In this document: positions 4,829-12,708 of the stretch, in pieces
Position numbering within the stretch: the stretch's first letter is position 1
Layout: each line of letters opens with the position of its first letter
From: a virus
Virus record (IMG/VR): IMGVR_UViG_3300021139_000125
Location: 1-26,064 of that record
Direction: 5' to 3' (one strand)
DNA length: 26,064 nucleotides
Position numbers and translations under genes: made by a program
The notes under the pieces: model-generated
The model's input: only the letters and a program-made list of their open reading frames with translations
Databases searched by the model: none
What the model was told of the DNA's origin: nothing

Positions 4829-6384
4829 TAAGACTGATCTGCGACTGCCCAGAGGACGTGCGCACCACCCGTCGGGATGGTGCCAGCACCGAGCTGCGCC
4901 ACGAGGTCAAGGCCCTGCAGGCCTGTGTAAGCGGTCCATTTGTCGTAATACGGGCCAGCTCCCATGACGTCGGCAGTGAAGCCCGAAAAAGGTACAGCGG
5001 CGGCGCAGGGGTAAAAAGATTCCCCGTCCCACAAGCCTATGGATACAGTGACATTGCTCGGATCGGACGTAGAGCTAGCGGTCGTGAAGCCCCCGACTGC
5101 TACCATCTTGATCTGCTTGCCGGACACGCCGGGAATGAGGGTCACCTGTGTCACCTGCCCGGAGGGCGGGCCATCGCTGCCACTGCCACCGCCGGTCACA
5201 TACCAGCCGCTGCTCATGATTGTGGCATTGACTTCTACGAGCGAGCCTGTGGCGGAGTCAAAGCCCGAAAAAGTGCCAGCGCCTAGGTAATACCAGGTGA
5301 GGGTGTCGGTGAGATTGAGTGCAGTGAGCGCTGCCACGATGGCGAAGCCCATCGTGTCGAGGTCGGTGCCATACTGCACCCACACCACACCGCCAGGATC
5401 GCTGTCAGAAATCACCACCTGGGCCGTCCATTCGTACCCTGAGAGGTAAAGTCCTGCGCCATCCGTTATGCCGTCATACGTGCAATACAGCGGCGGCGGC
5501 GCTGTCGGATTCGGTGGTGTGATACAGCCTTGCAATGTGCCAATGCCACGCTGCAAAGGACTGCCCGCCGCTGCCACCGCTGTGGCAATGGCCGCGTTCC
5601 TCGCCGTGGCTTCGCTCGCCACGGCAGTGCTGATGGCCGTGCCGCGCGCTGCGGCTTCGCTCGCCACAGCAGTGCTAATGGCGGCGTCTCGCGCCGTAGC
5701 CTCCGCAGCTACCGCAGTGCTGATGGCCGTGCCGCGTGCTGTGGCTTCGCTCGCTATTGCCTCTTCGCGTGCTGTGGCTTCGCTCGCTATTGCCTCTTCG
5801 CGTGCGGTCACCTCCGCAGCAATCGCCGCCGCATTCGTTGCCAGCCCTGGCACGCTCAGTAGCCTCGTCGTGTCATCATGAGCGAAGCCCCCGGCATCGG
5901 TCGCGTGCGCCGTGAGCCACTGCCAGCGCTCGGCATCCACAGGGTCAGACGCTTGATCCTCCGGACGCACATACGAGTTCTCAAAACTCATCGGCACATC
6001 GATCTGCTCCGTCGATCCCGCCAACGCGTATTGAATGGCGCAGATCATCGCCGCCGGGGTCGTGGCTCCCGCGAGCGCGGCGCGCAGGTTGTCGCTGTCC
6101 GCGTAGTCCCAGGCGAATGAGTACAGCGTCGTGTTACCACTGCCTGCAACCACCGGCGAAGACGACTGCAGCAGCGCCGGCGAGCCATCCGGCGCGTCCA
6201 CCAGCTTGATTTCCATCAGCACACTCGCCACATCCACCGGGATGATCGTCCCAGTCCCATCAAAGAAACGCACGTTGAGCACGAGCTCCGCATACAGCTT
6301 CCCCCGCACATTTGGCAGCGCCGTGCCCGAGGTCGCCGCGCGTGCGACAAGATTGACGGTGTCGATAAAGATGTTGCTGGTCAC
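4828..6384 (-). CDS. Tail fibre/tip protein with trimeric coiled-coil repeats
   Basis: The 518-residue protein has three regions. Residues 1-165 are a beta-rich N-terminal domain that probably attaches to the tail tip. About residues 175-270 are a run of 11- and 15-residue repeats of the EATARxxAI type, strongly predicted to form a coiled-coil stalk. Residues 280-518 are Gly/Thr/Ser/Tyr-rich and beta-like, the likely receptor-binding end. It is the largest distal tail protein and precedes the lysis module, as fibres often do. The GTG start at 6384 is 12 bases after a TTTGACAC motif. Host recognition is inferred from architecture and position. Confidence 0.72.
   Translation of the reverse strand: MTSNIFIDTVNLVARAATSGTALPNVRGKLYAELVLNVRFFDGTGTIIPVDVASVLMEIKLVDAPDGSPALLQSSSPVVAGSGNTTLYSFAWDYADSDNLRAALAGATTPAAMICAIQYALAGSTEQIDVPMSFENSYVRPEDQASDPVDAERWQWLTAHATDAGGFAHDDTTRLLSVPGLATNAAAIAAEVTAREEAIASEATAREEAIASEATARGTAISTAVAAEATARDAAISTAVASEAAARGTAISTAVASEATARNAAIATAVAAAGSPLQRGIGTLQGCITPPNPTAPPPLYCTYDGITDGAGLYLSGYEWTAQVVISDSDPGGVVWVQYGTDLDTMGFAIVAALTALNLTDTLTWYYLGAGTFSGFDSATGSLVEVNATIMSSGWYVTGGGSGSDGPPSGQVTQVTLIPGVSGKQIKMVAVGGFTTASSTSDPSNVTVSIGLWDGESFYPCAAAVPFSGFTADVMGAGPYYDKWTAYTGLQGLDLVAQLGAGTIPTGGAHVLWAVADQS
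5600..5820. repeat. In-frame 33/45-bp coding repeats of the fibre stalk
   Basis: A 33-bp unit is repeated perfectly in tandem at 5735-5767 and 5768-5800 (11 residues each). Imperfect 45-bp units (15 residues) extend from about 5600 to 5735. The units keep frame and encode the EATAR coiled-coil repeats, so length change by slippage would lengthen or shorten the fibre stalk. Confidence 0.85.
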
Positions 6385-6406
6385 GCCGAATGCAGCGTGT
6401 CAAACA

Positions 6407-6616
6407 TCAGGCCGGGAAGGTGGTCGTTTGGGAATCAATCGTCACTACCTGGTTGGTGCCAGGCACTGGGATCTCAAAAGCATATTCGTCCGCAGCGTCA
6501 GGCACCGTGAAGGTGATCGGGTCCGAGTAGGAGTACGTGTTCGGCAGGTTGCGGCCATGTCGTATTGACGTAGATGTTGAATTCCACGAAGCAGCACGCG
6601 TGTCAAATTCAGGCAC
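6407..6616 (-). CDS. Small tail-region protein, probably frameshifted
   Basis: The frame from a GTG at 6616 gives 69 residues. Its C-terminal part (NTYSYSDPITFTVPDAAD onward) looks like a genuine beta-rich protein, but its first 25 residues do not. Another frame starts with GTG at 6587, 12 bases after TTTGACAC, and reads VEFNIYVNTTWPQPA. Skipping one base after GCC (about 6543) joins it to NTYSYSDPITF. The combined product would be about 59 residues. I think the real gene starts at 6587 and is broken by a one-base insertion, a sequencing error, or read through +1 frameshifting. No family is recognised; neighbours are distal tail genes. Confidence 0.5.
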   Translation of the reverse strand: MPEFDTRAASWNSTSTSIRHGRNLPNTYSYSDPITFTVPDAADEYAFEIPVPGTNQVVTIDSQTTTFPA

Positions 6617-7109
6617 CCTCAGCAGGGATTAGAATCATCGTGGCGGTGATCTGCGTGTACCCATTGGAGCCGCTGGCGCTATAGGTGAAGTCCTGGGGAT
6701 CATCACCGGGTGTGATATTGAGAGTCTCAAGAGTGACCGTGGTCGTAGTGACGGTGTCGCCGCTGTGCGTGGTTAATTCGTTGACGATTTGCCAGTCCAT
6801 CTTGACCCCGGCCACCTTGATGCTGACTACATTGCTCACGGTGTAGGATCCGTTTTTTGAAGAGGCATTCGTCAAGGGCCAAACGAAATCTCCCATGGAG
6901 ATAAAGCCCCCCGAATTCGTGACATAGAGTATGACAGGATCCGTCCACCCCGTATCTGCCGTCGTGTCACTGCCGCCGCCGACATGATGCGTGGTGGTAA
7001 CGACGCGGGTGCTGACGTAAACATGTCGGTAAGCAAAACGGCGGAAATAACGACGCTGCGGCGGTGGGGAGTCGCCCAGCATCCCGACGCTGAGATTCTG
7101 CCAGATCAT
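6609..7109 (-). CDS. Distal tail protein, unrecognised
   Basis: The 166-residue protein is beta-rich (many Thr, Val, Ser and Gly), with a basic N-terminal segment (QRRYFRRFAYRHVYV) followed by alternating polar and hydrophobic strands. The start overlaps the stop of the upstream gene (ATGA), so it is coupled to the 7106-7684 gene. It sits between tape measure and fibre, where lambda-like phages place minor tail proteins. No named family is recognisable. Confidence 0.6.
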   Translation of the reverse strand: MIWQNLSVGMLGDSPPPQRRYFRRFAYRHVYVSTRVVTTTHHVGGGSDTTADTGWTDPVILYVTNSGGFISMGDFVWPLTNASSKNGSYTVSNVVSIKVAGVKMDWQIVNELTTHSGDTVTTTTVTLETLNITPGDDPQDFTYSASGSNGYTQITATMILIPAEGA

Positions 7110-7684
7110 ACATTCCAGACTAGGTCAGTATTGTTCGCGCCATTATCAATGAGCGTCACCGATAGACTGCTGCTGTAATACGATGCGGAAGGCACACCAT
7201 CGGTGACGCTGTTGAACACAATATATTTTTCACTGTCCGTGTTTGTGGGCACAGTGGAGCCAATTTCGATTTCGACTGAATCGAGGGTGTAGCTTGAAAG
7301 GTAGCCATTGTAATAAGTGGGAGTAAAACTTATTTTGAACCAAACGAGAAATGTCCCACTGTCCGTGGTCATGTCGATGACATTGGTGGTGGTGTCCAGC
7401 GGATCGCCATCCAACGTGGGCATCTGACCTCCTACATTACCCGGCTCAATTTTACCCGACGTGTGGATGTAAAAGGGTGTGAGGGTGGGGCCAGCATCAT
7501 TGACTTTGAATTGGATACTCCCATCAGCTCCCACCGTAGCACCATCTGAACCGTCGATGGATAACTTGATCCCCGTGGCCGCGCAGATTCTTCGCATGGC
7601 TGCAGCTAGCCAAAGCCAGCGCAACTTGTAGGTCTTAGGTATAGGCGGCAGTTTGACCGCCGGGGTTCTGACGTTGGCTGGCAT
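7106..7684 (-). CDS. Distal tail protein, unrecognised
   Basis: The 192-residue protein has a helical, basic start (about 1-40, KLRWLWLAAAMRRICAATG). The remainder is beta-rich with many Thr, Asp and Gly, including DGSIQFKVND and DSEKYIVFNSVTDGVP. It starts one base after the stop of the 7686-8789 gene and overlaps the next gene by ATGA, so it belongs to a tightly packed minor-tail cluster. It is probably a tail-tip or baseplate-associated protein; the exact role is not visible. Confidence 0.6.
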   Translation of the reverse strand: MPANVRTPAVKLPPIPKTYKLRWLWLAAAMRRICAATGIKLSIDGSDGATVGADGSIQFKVNDAGPTLTPFYIHTSGKIEPGNVGGQMPTLDGDPLDTTTNVIDMTTDSGTFLVWFKISFTPTYYNGYLSSYTLDSVEIEIGSTVPTNTDSEKYIVFNSVTDGVPSASYYSSSLSVTLIDNGANNTDLVWNV

Positions 7685-7685
7685 G

Positions 7686-8789
7686 TTACTTCAGGAGCTG
7701 CGGCCATTTATACTGATACACCTGGGCGTAGATCGTCAGGTTGATCCCTGAACTGATACTTTCGATGTGGTTAGTGCCAACCAATGACCATTGGTTCGGC
7801 CATTGATAAGACAAGTCATCATCATTGTCTGAGCCGATGCTCAGAGAGCGCACCGAGGGAGGGCTAGGAGGGGTTCCACCTTCACTGTACGAGCTTGGGA
7901 TGCGTCCAGTGGGTAAGGCCGAAATGTCCACATAGACATCTGTGATAACGATCTCTGGCAGCGTTGCTGTCCAAAAATGTGGGGAACTGTCAGCATCCGC
8001 GACACCCGAGAGAACGATCTTGTCGGTGCTTGATATTTGCTGACCTGCGACGGTGATGGTGCGGTGATAAGGCTTATCCCACATCTTGCCCACGTAGCTG
8101 CATTCAGCTGTGCGCCATGGCGTCATATTATCTGTGGCGCGCACTTCTGAAAGATACATCGTGGGCCACAGCGGGTGCGGTGTGCCAGGGAAGAAATCAG
8201 CGGACATGAAATAACCCGCACTGATGTCAGACGTGAAATTCACCGCGCTGCCTCCGGCGGTAAGCGAAACCTGAAAGGTGGTGCTGGTGATGTTGATGAG
8301 ATAGTAAATGACAGCGATAGTCGTGAGCCCTTGTGCCGTGAGACCAGCCCCACCCGTGAGGGATAGAAAACAAATGCGCTGACCATTGGCGCAACCATGA
8401 GGACCATCGGTAGGGGTGATGATGTCGGTGCTAGCCACACCAGTGCAGGCTTTGCGGGCGGTCTGCCACGAGACTTTGTGCTCAGTGATGGTCTCAAAGT
8501 TTGCGCCGATGCTGCGGGCTTCGCTGCGGGAGAGTGTCTTCGTTGGGTTGGAGTTATCCAGGCTACCTTCGGCTTGGATGGAATAAGCTAATGATACACC
8601 CGAATCTATGCTGTCCAGATCCATGATGACCATGCCTGGGAAGCCAGGAACGGCATCGCCGGGGTTAATGATCATGGTCCGCGGTGCATAATAGACGCCA
8701 TTCAGGCTATCCACATCTGTGATGCGTCTTTTGTAGCGTATCGGATGCTGCCAAAGAGGCAAACGGCCTGCGGAGAATGCGGGTGTCAT
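7686..8789 (-). CDS. Tail protein immediately after tape measure (tail-tip candidate)
   Basis: The 367-residue protein is mostly beta in character. Its N-terminal part (about 1-120) is followed by a Thr/Gly/Ser-rich middle (FQVSLTAGGSAVNFTSD) and a C-terminal part with a Pro/Ser-rich linker at about 302-318. The start overlaps the tape-measure stop (ATGA), which is where siphoviruses encode the distal-tail protein. I infer a Dit/tip-like role from position and size. No motif proves it. Confidence 0.6.
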   Translation of the reverse strand: MTPAFSAGRLPLWQHPIRYKRRITDVDSLNGVYYAPRTMIINPGDAVPGFPGMVIMDLDSIDSGVSLAYSIQAEGSLDNSNPTKTLSRSEARSIGANFETITEHKVSWQTARKACTGVASTDIITPTDGPHGCANGQRICFLSLTGGAGLTAQGLTTIAVIYYLINITSTTFQVSLTAGGSAVNFTSDISAGYFMSADFFPGTPHPLWPTMYLSEVRATDNMTPWRTAECSYVGKMWDKPYHRTITVAGQQISSTDKIVLSGVADADSSPHFWTATLPEIVITDVYVDISALPTGRIPSSYSEGGTPPSPPSVRSLSIGSDNDDDLSYQWPNQWSLVGTNHIESISSGINLTIYAQVYQYKWPQLLK

Positions 8790-10393
8790 ACAAGGGCCTC
8801 AGCGATCTTTTGCAGGTGGGTGTTGCTGGTGTCGATCTTGGTGCTGACATCATTGGAGTTTGCGGCTAAGTGAGCCTTGGCGTTGCGAGCTACCATATCG
8901 TCATAGGTGCGTGGCTTTTGATACATGCCCCCGCCCATGTATCTGCCACCGCGCTGCGCACTCGTGGGAGGGACGCCATCACGGCCAAAGGCATCGTATT
9001 TAGGAGTCGCTTTTCCACGGCCATAACCGGGAAGAGGTGCATCCCACATGCGGTTTTCCTGCTTCTCCTGATTGCGGTGAAACTGATTTAAGTTGCTGTC
9101 GTTTTCGGTGTAGTAATCGCCGCCGTGAAAGTTCTTTTTCTTCTTTACGCCACCAATGCGGGCGCGGCCAGTCTTCTCAAATTCTTCCAGATCTTTACGG
9201 GCTTTGAGTTCACGTTTGGCTTCTGCAATAGCGCGGTTGGGGTCCATGCCTTTACCTTGGAGATCGGCTGATCTTTGGCGGATAAATTCTTCATCCTGCA
9301 TCTTTTTGACTTTGCGATCTTGGCCTTTGGATTGGGCTTCGAGGATGTCGGTGTGGCTTTTTTCCGCCTCGATGTTCTGGCGGTTTTTCATCATCGCGGC
9401 CTGCTCCGTGGCTTGCCGTTTGTAGGAATTAGCGAGTTCGTCGGCGGCTTTTTTGGCTTTCTCAGAGGCCAAAGCTTCTGCCGCGAGATCTTTGATTTTT
9501 TGGCGAGCCGCTTCTGCGGATTCTTTGGCGGCTTTGGCTTCTTTGGCTTCGGTCTCCGCCAGGTCATTGCGGAGCTGATCGACTTGACCAACAAAGTTCC
9601 ATGCGTCTTTCACCGAACCGGTATCAAGAAGCGATTGAAAGAATAGGCCCGCAAGAGCAGCGTCTTCCCCGAGTGACATAGCAATGTCATCAATGACCGG
9701 AATCGCTTTAGCTGCACCACTTTTGATTTTTGCATAGAAGCCATCGATCTTATCATTGATCTCAGCCATTTTTTGGACTTGGTCATCGGAGATGATGGGG
9801 GCATCGCCAAACATACTTTCGATAGCCTCTCTACATTGAGAGAGCATGGGGAGCAATTCACCGGCGCTTTTCCCGAGTAGAGTCACGATGTCGTTATACC
9901 CAGTGCCTTTTTCACGAGCTTTTTGGAAAGCGTCTGAGAGCGCCAGTATCTTTTCGCTGAGCTTCATCCGGGTGAGCTTTTCGGCGGTAATACCTAGATG
10001 CTCCAATGCCTCAGCGGCTTTATCGTTTTCGACATCACCCAGTGCTTTTTCCAACTTGAGGAATTCGCTGGTCAAGCCGTGCACGTCCACACCTGCCATG
10101 ATTTTGGACGCATATTCCACCTTCTGAATTTCTTCAGTGGACTCTCCCAAGCGCAGGGCCGTGTCTGCCAGATCGTCCATGGAATTGGTGAAGGAACGAA
10201 TGCCGCCAATCACTCCAGCAATGCCCAGGAAGGGCACAAATTGCCCAAAGTTTTTCTCCATCACGCCATGGAGCTTGCGGAAGCGGGACTCGTTTTTATC
10301 CCCAAACTTTTTCATCTTTTGTTCGGACGCATCGAGGCCAGCATTGAGTTTGCGGCCGTCAAAGCCGAATATTACTGTTGCGTCTTCACTCAT
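8786..10393 (-). CDS. Tail tape measure protein
   Basis: The 535-residue protein determines tail length and helps genome ejection. It starts MSEDATVIFGFDGRKLNAGL, a common tape-measure opening, followed by helices and a hydrophobic segment at about 52-68 (FVPFLGIAGVIGGI). A DLADTALRLGESTEEIQKVEYASK block is typical of phage tape measures. A long Lys/Ala/Glu-rich coiled coil covers about 270-400, and a Gly/Arg/Lys-rich segment follows. At about 1.5 angstroms per residue the tail would be on the order of 80 nm. It follows the tail-assembly chaperone and the zinc-ribbon gene. Confidence 0.82.
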   Translation of the reverse strand: MSEDATVIFGFDGRKLNAGLDASEQKMKKFGDKNESRFRKLHGVMEKNFGQFVPFLGIAGVIGGIRSFTNSMDDLADTALRLGESTEEIQKVEYASKIMAGVDVHGLTSEFLKLEKALGDVENDKAAEALEHLGITAEKLTRMKLSEKILALSDAFQKAREKGTGYNDIVTLLGKSAGELLPMLSQCREAIESMFGDAPIISDDQVQKMAEINDKIDGFYAKIKSGAAKAIPVIDDIAMSLGEDAALAGLFFQSLLDTGSVKDAWNFVGQVDQLRNDLAETEAKEAKAAKESAEAARQKIKDLAAEALASEKAKKAADELANSYKRQATEQAAMMKNRQNIEAEKSHTDILEAQSKGQDRKVKKMQDEEFIRQRSADLQGKGMDPNRAIAEAKRELKARKDLEEFEKTGRARIGGVKKKKNFHGGDYYTENDSNLNQFHRNQEKQENRMWDAPLPGYGRGKATPKYDAFGRDGVPPTSAQRGGRYMGGGMYQKPRTYDDMVARNAKAHLAANSNDVSTKIDTSNTHLQKIAEALV

Positions 10394-10433
10394 TCAGGTT
10401 CGTCAGGGGTTGACGAATCTGCGGTGTCAATCC

Positions 10434-10892
10434 TCAGAGCGCGGGGAGCCAACGCAAAGTCTCAGGATGGTGCGCACACCAATGCCAAGCGGCGATACCG
10501 AGAGCCACCAGAACCGCAGCCCAAATGGCACGGGAAAGCCAGAGCATCTCCGCACGCTCTGGAGCGCTCAATTTCGCGCTGCAAACGGGACAGAGGGTGC
10601 TGGTGGCGGAAACCTCATTGCCACAGCCAGAGCACCACGAAACGCGTGTGTGTCGGGCATCGACGAGCGCTGAGGCAAGCATGATGCACAGGCCAATTGC
10701 CCAATCGCGCGAGGAAACCGCTAGGCCCAGGAGAATGACCAGCAATGCCAGCGCACGGCTGCCGCTGAGATGCTTCTGGCGCTCCAAACGTTTGGCGAAG
10801 GTGGAAGGTGCGGAAATGGCGGATGATGGCTTTATGGGCCAAAGAATGCGCGAAATGAGGTGGGCGTCAAGACTGGCTTTCACAGCACCCAT
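10434..10892 (-). CDS. Membrane protein with zinc ribbon, inserted in tail module
   Basis: The 152-residue protein has hydrophobic helices at about 46-60, 64-77 and 121-138. Between them is a four-cysteine zinc ribbon, Cys87-x2-Cys90 and Cys101-x2-Cys104 (CSGCGNE...CPVC). The ATG at 10892 lies inside the end of the frameshifted tail-chaperone product, so it is translationally coupled. Nothing like it belongs to the standard tail set between chaperone and tape measure. It may be a moron affecting the host envelope (for example superinfection exclusion) or a membrane chaperone. The topology is clear; the function is unknown. Confidence 0.6.
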   Translation of the reverse strand: MGAVKASLDAHLISRILWPIKPSSAISAPSTFAKRLERQKHLSGSRALALLVILLGLAVSSRDWAIGLCIMLASALVDARHTRVSWCSGCGNEVSATSTLCPVCSAKLSAPERAEMLWLSRAIWAAVLVALGIAAWHWCAHHPETLRWLPAL

Positions 10893-11517
10893 TCCCGCAG
10901 CCCACCTCTGCGGTTGCGGGCTTCGAGCTGGTAATACAGAGCGTGGTGGTAGGGCAGGTCATAAATAGCGTCTTCGCCCCACCCGGTCAGATCTGCTATG
11001 TCCGCGATGAGACTGCAGATGCCAGGTGGGGCAGCTAGTTTCCCAGCGAATCGAGGCCTTCGTCCCCGGCGGTTGGTTGTGTCCGGGCGCGATTGGCGAC
11101 AACGTTGATTTGCTGGGCTAATGCGATGATGCGGTCGATCTCGTGAAATTGGATGTTACGCTCTACCCATTGGTCAAAGGCTTCGATCTGGCGCTCTGCG
11201 GATCTCAAACGTAGAGCGCGCATCTCTGCCCGTGTGAGTGCAGCGCAGTAAACGACGCGGGGGGCTTCCGCGCCAAAGTCTGCCTCGGTGAGATAATCAC
11301 CCAATGGCGGCGCATTCATCTGCGTGCGCAGCTCACGGTAATACAGCTCACTGGCGACGCTGAAATGGATCTCTGAATCGCGCCAGACGAAGGGCTTATT
11401 AAAGTCATCCTCGCGCTGCTGAGCTGTGACGGGAGGCGGGGCATCGACGAGGTTGCCAGCGGGGATGATGGGCGTGAAGGGAGGCGGCGGCTCGTTGGTG
11501 GATTCGGGGAGGATCAT
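10880..11517 (-). CDS. Tail assembly chaperone, -1 frameshift (G-T-like) product
   Basis: The long form shares 160 residues with the 0-frame protein. At GGGAAAC (11044-11038), directly before the TAG stop, a -1 slip continues for 52 residues to a TGA at 10882-10880. The extension contains DLTGWGEDAIYDLPYHHALYY, a Trp/Tyr-rich tail typical of the second half of such chaperones. This copies the lambda G/G-T arrangement, where GGGAAAG is the slip site and the fusion binds the tape measure. The frame is open through a stretch otherwise left non-coding and ends inside the next gene. Confidence 0.82.
11035..11517 (-). CDS. Tail assembly chaperone, 0-frame (G-like) product
   Basis: The 160-residue protein has a Pro-rich, disordered start (1-30), then WRDSEIHFSVASELYYRELRTQ and a helical middle with RAEMRALRLRSAERQIEAFDQW. 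It ends in DSLGN at TAG. It lies two genes after the tube candidate and just before the zinc-ribbon and tape-measure genes, the standard site of tail chaperones. These coat the tape measure during tail assembly and are absent from the virion. The slippery heptamer overlaps its last two codons (Gly-Asn), so the terminating ribosome fraction gives this form. Confidence 0.78.
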   Translation of the reverse strand: MILPESTNEPPPPFTPIIPAGNLVDAPPPVTAQQREDDFNKPFVWRDSEIHFSVASELYYRELRTQMNAPPLGDYLTEADFGAEAPRVVYCAALTRAEMRALRLRSAERQIEAFDQWVERNIQFHEIDRIIALAQQINVVANRARTQPTAGDEGLDSLGN

Positions 11518-11577
11518 GGGAATTAAGAGCGCCAGCAGGCGCAGTGGATGTTGTTGCAGCGGTCGTCGGTCAGAGGG

Positions 11578-11841
11578 TCAGATTTGGAAGTCGTCGGGAG
11601 TTTGGGGTTCGACGATCTGGCGATTGTGGGTGAGGCGGCGGGTGAGGTAGAAACTGAGGAGGCACCAGGCGAGGCGCAGACATTGGGACGGGGCGAGCTG
11701 CCGGCTGCGATGTCCGGCGCTGTTGAGAGGGATGCTGAGAGTGACATGATTGTTGTCGTGAAAATGGGCCAGCCGGTAGGACTCATCGTGCAGATCCTGC
11801 TCAGTGATGATGGTCCAATCACTGTCAGTGCGGACACTCAT
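11578..11841 (-). CDS. Small tail-region protein, unrecognised
   Basis: The 87-residue frame begins with an ATG at 11841 that overlaps the upstream stop by one base (TGATG), a coupling that supports this start over the longer upstream frame. It starts MSVRTDSDWTIITEQDLHDE, then beta-like HVTLSIPLN and a hydrophobic helix (LRLAWCLLSFYLTR). It lies between a 259-residue tail gene and the chaperone. No family is recognised. Confidence 0.6.
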   Translation of the reverse strand: MSVRTDSDWTIITEQDLHDESYRLAHFHDNNHVTLSIPLNSAGHRSRQLAPSQCLRLAWCLLSFYLTRRLTHNRQIVEPQTPDDFQI

Positions 11842-12620
11842 CAGCCGATGGACACTCCCAGGTTGCGTTGAGCGGCGGCTTTCGTGGTGCTGTCCGCCTT
11901 TTCGTGAATGGCTCCGCCTTTGAAAAAGGGCGTCTTGTGCGAGACGATGATGAAACGATCTGCGTATTGGCTGCGGCGTAGGACGCGCAGGCAATGCAGG
12001 GCGTGGATCTGCTGGCCAAAATGGGAAGCGGCGTGTTCGGGGAACAGCTTCTGCTCGGCGTGGCGCAGATACCAGATCCCATTATCGGCGCGGGGTTGGT
12101 CCGGCAAAAGCCGGGAGGGCAGAGCCAGGCGCGTGAGGCGATAGGTATGATTATCCTTGGGGCCCGTGATGCTGATGAGGGCGCTGCCATTGCCAATCAA
12201 AGCGAGGGCGCGATCTTGATCGACGGTCTCGATGAACAGCCCGGATGTTTCGGCGGCGGTGTAGTGGCCAGGCTCAAGAATCCAGGAGCCGGGAGCTTCC
12301 TCCACGCTGCGCATGCTGCGGCCCTTCTGCGCATCCAGGAGATGATGGCGATTGGCCATGGCGCGCAGAGAGATCAGGTATGGGTGCAGGGGTTGCGTGG
12401 CAAGAATGCCCTGGGGTTTGCCGTCATTGAAGGCCTTGCGCAGCTCGCTGGTGTTGTAGAAACCATCGGTGCTGACAGGCTGCAGCGTCCATTCGGTAAT
12501 GTCTTTGGCCGCGCTCTCATTCCGCCGCATGGTCGTCGGCTTCGCACCGATCTGCAGGGCATTGAGCGCGGCTGCCTCATAGGGGTTGCGAGTGAGGAGC
12601 CAGGAGAAGGGTTGAATCAT
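11841..12620 (-). CDS. Tail-module protein of unknown function
   Basis: The chosen start is the ATG at 12620 (MIQPFSWLLTRNPYEAAALN), giving 259 residues. A GTG at 12662 would extend the frame, but it lies inside the terminator stem-loop at 12635-12666, so I reject it. The protein mixes helices and strands and includes WILEPGHYTAAETSG and RLTRLALPSRLLPDQPRADNGIWYLR; the C-terminal third is basic (LRVLRRSQYADRF). It lies between the tube candidate and the chaperone region. Lambda has nothing of this size there, and I do not recognise the family. Confidence 0.62.
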   Translation of the reverse strand: MIQPFSWLLTRNPYEAAALNALQIGAKPTTMRRNESAAKDITEWTLQPVSTDGFYNTSELRKAFNDGKPQGILATQPLHPYLISLRAMANRHHLLDAQKGRSMRSVEEAPGSWILEPGHYTAAETSGLFIETVDQDRALALIGNGSALISITGPKDNHTYRLTRLALPSRLLPDQPRADNGIWYLRHAEQKLFPEHAASHFGQQIHALHCLRVLRRSQYADRFIIVSHKTPFFKGGAIHEKADSTTKAAAQRNLGVSIG

Positions 12621-12634
12621 TGGAGCAAAGAAAA

Positions 12635-12666
12635 ACGCGTGATCGTCGGGGTGAACGATCACGCGT
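12635..12666 (-). terminator. Strong terminator after the tube candidate
   Basis: ACGCGTGATCGT (12635-12646) pairs perfectly with 12655-12666 around an 8-nt loop. On the minus strand the stem is followed by TTTTTCTTT. It lies between the 12709-13119 gene and the 12620 start and would reduce expression of downstream tail genes relative to the abundant tube protein. Confidence 0.8.
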
Positions 12667-12708
12667 GCGTGAATATGTGATCGTCAGGGCATGGTATGAT
12701 CTGTTAGA

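Noticed and set aside
5735-5800. CRISPR-like repeats of 33 bp
   Set aside because: Copies are contiguous without spacers, are in frame and encode coiled-coil repeats.
11523-11837. Minus-strand open frame of 104 codons
   Set aside because: Ser/Thr/Pro-rich and overlaps the better-supported 11578-11841 gene in another frame, which is coupled to its upstream neighbour.
12621-12662. GTG start at 12662 for the 11841 gene
   Set aside because: It lies in a perfect terminator stem-loop and the added residues follow no protein-like pattern; ATG 12620 is preferred.
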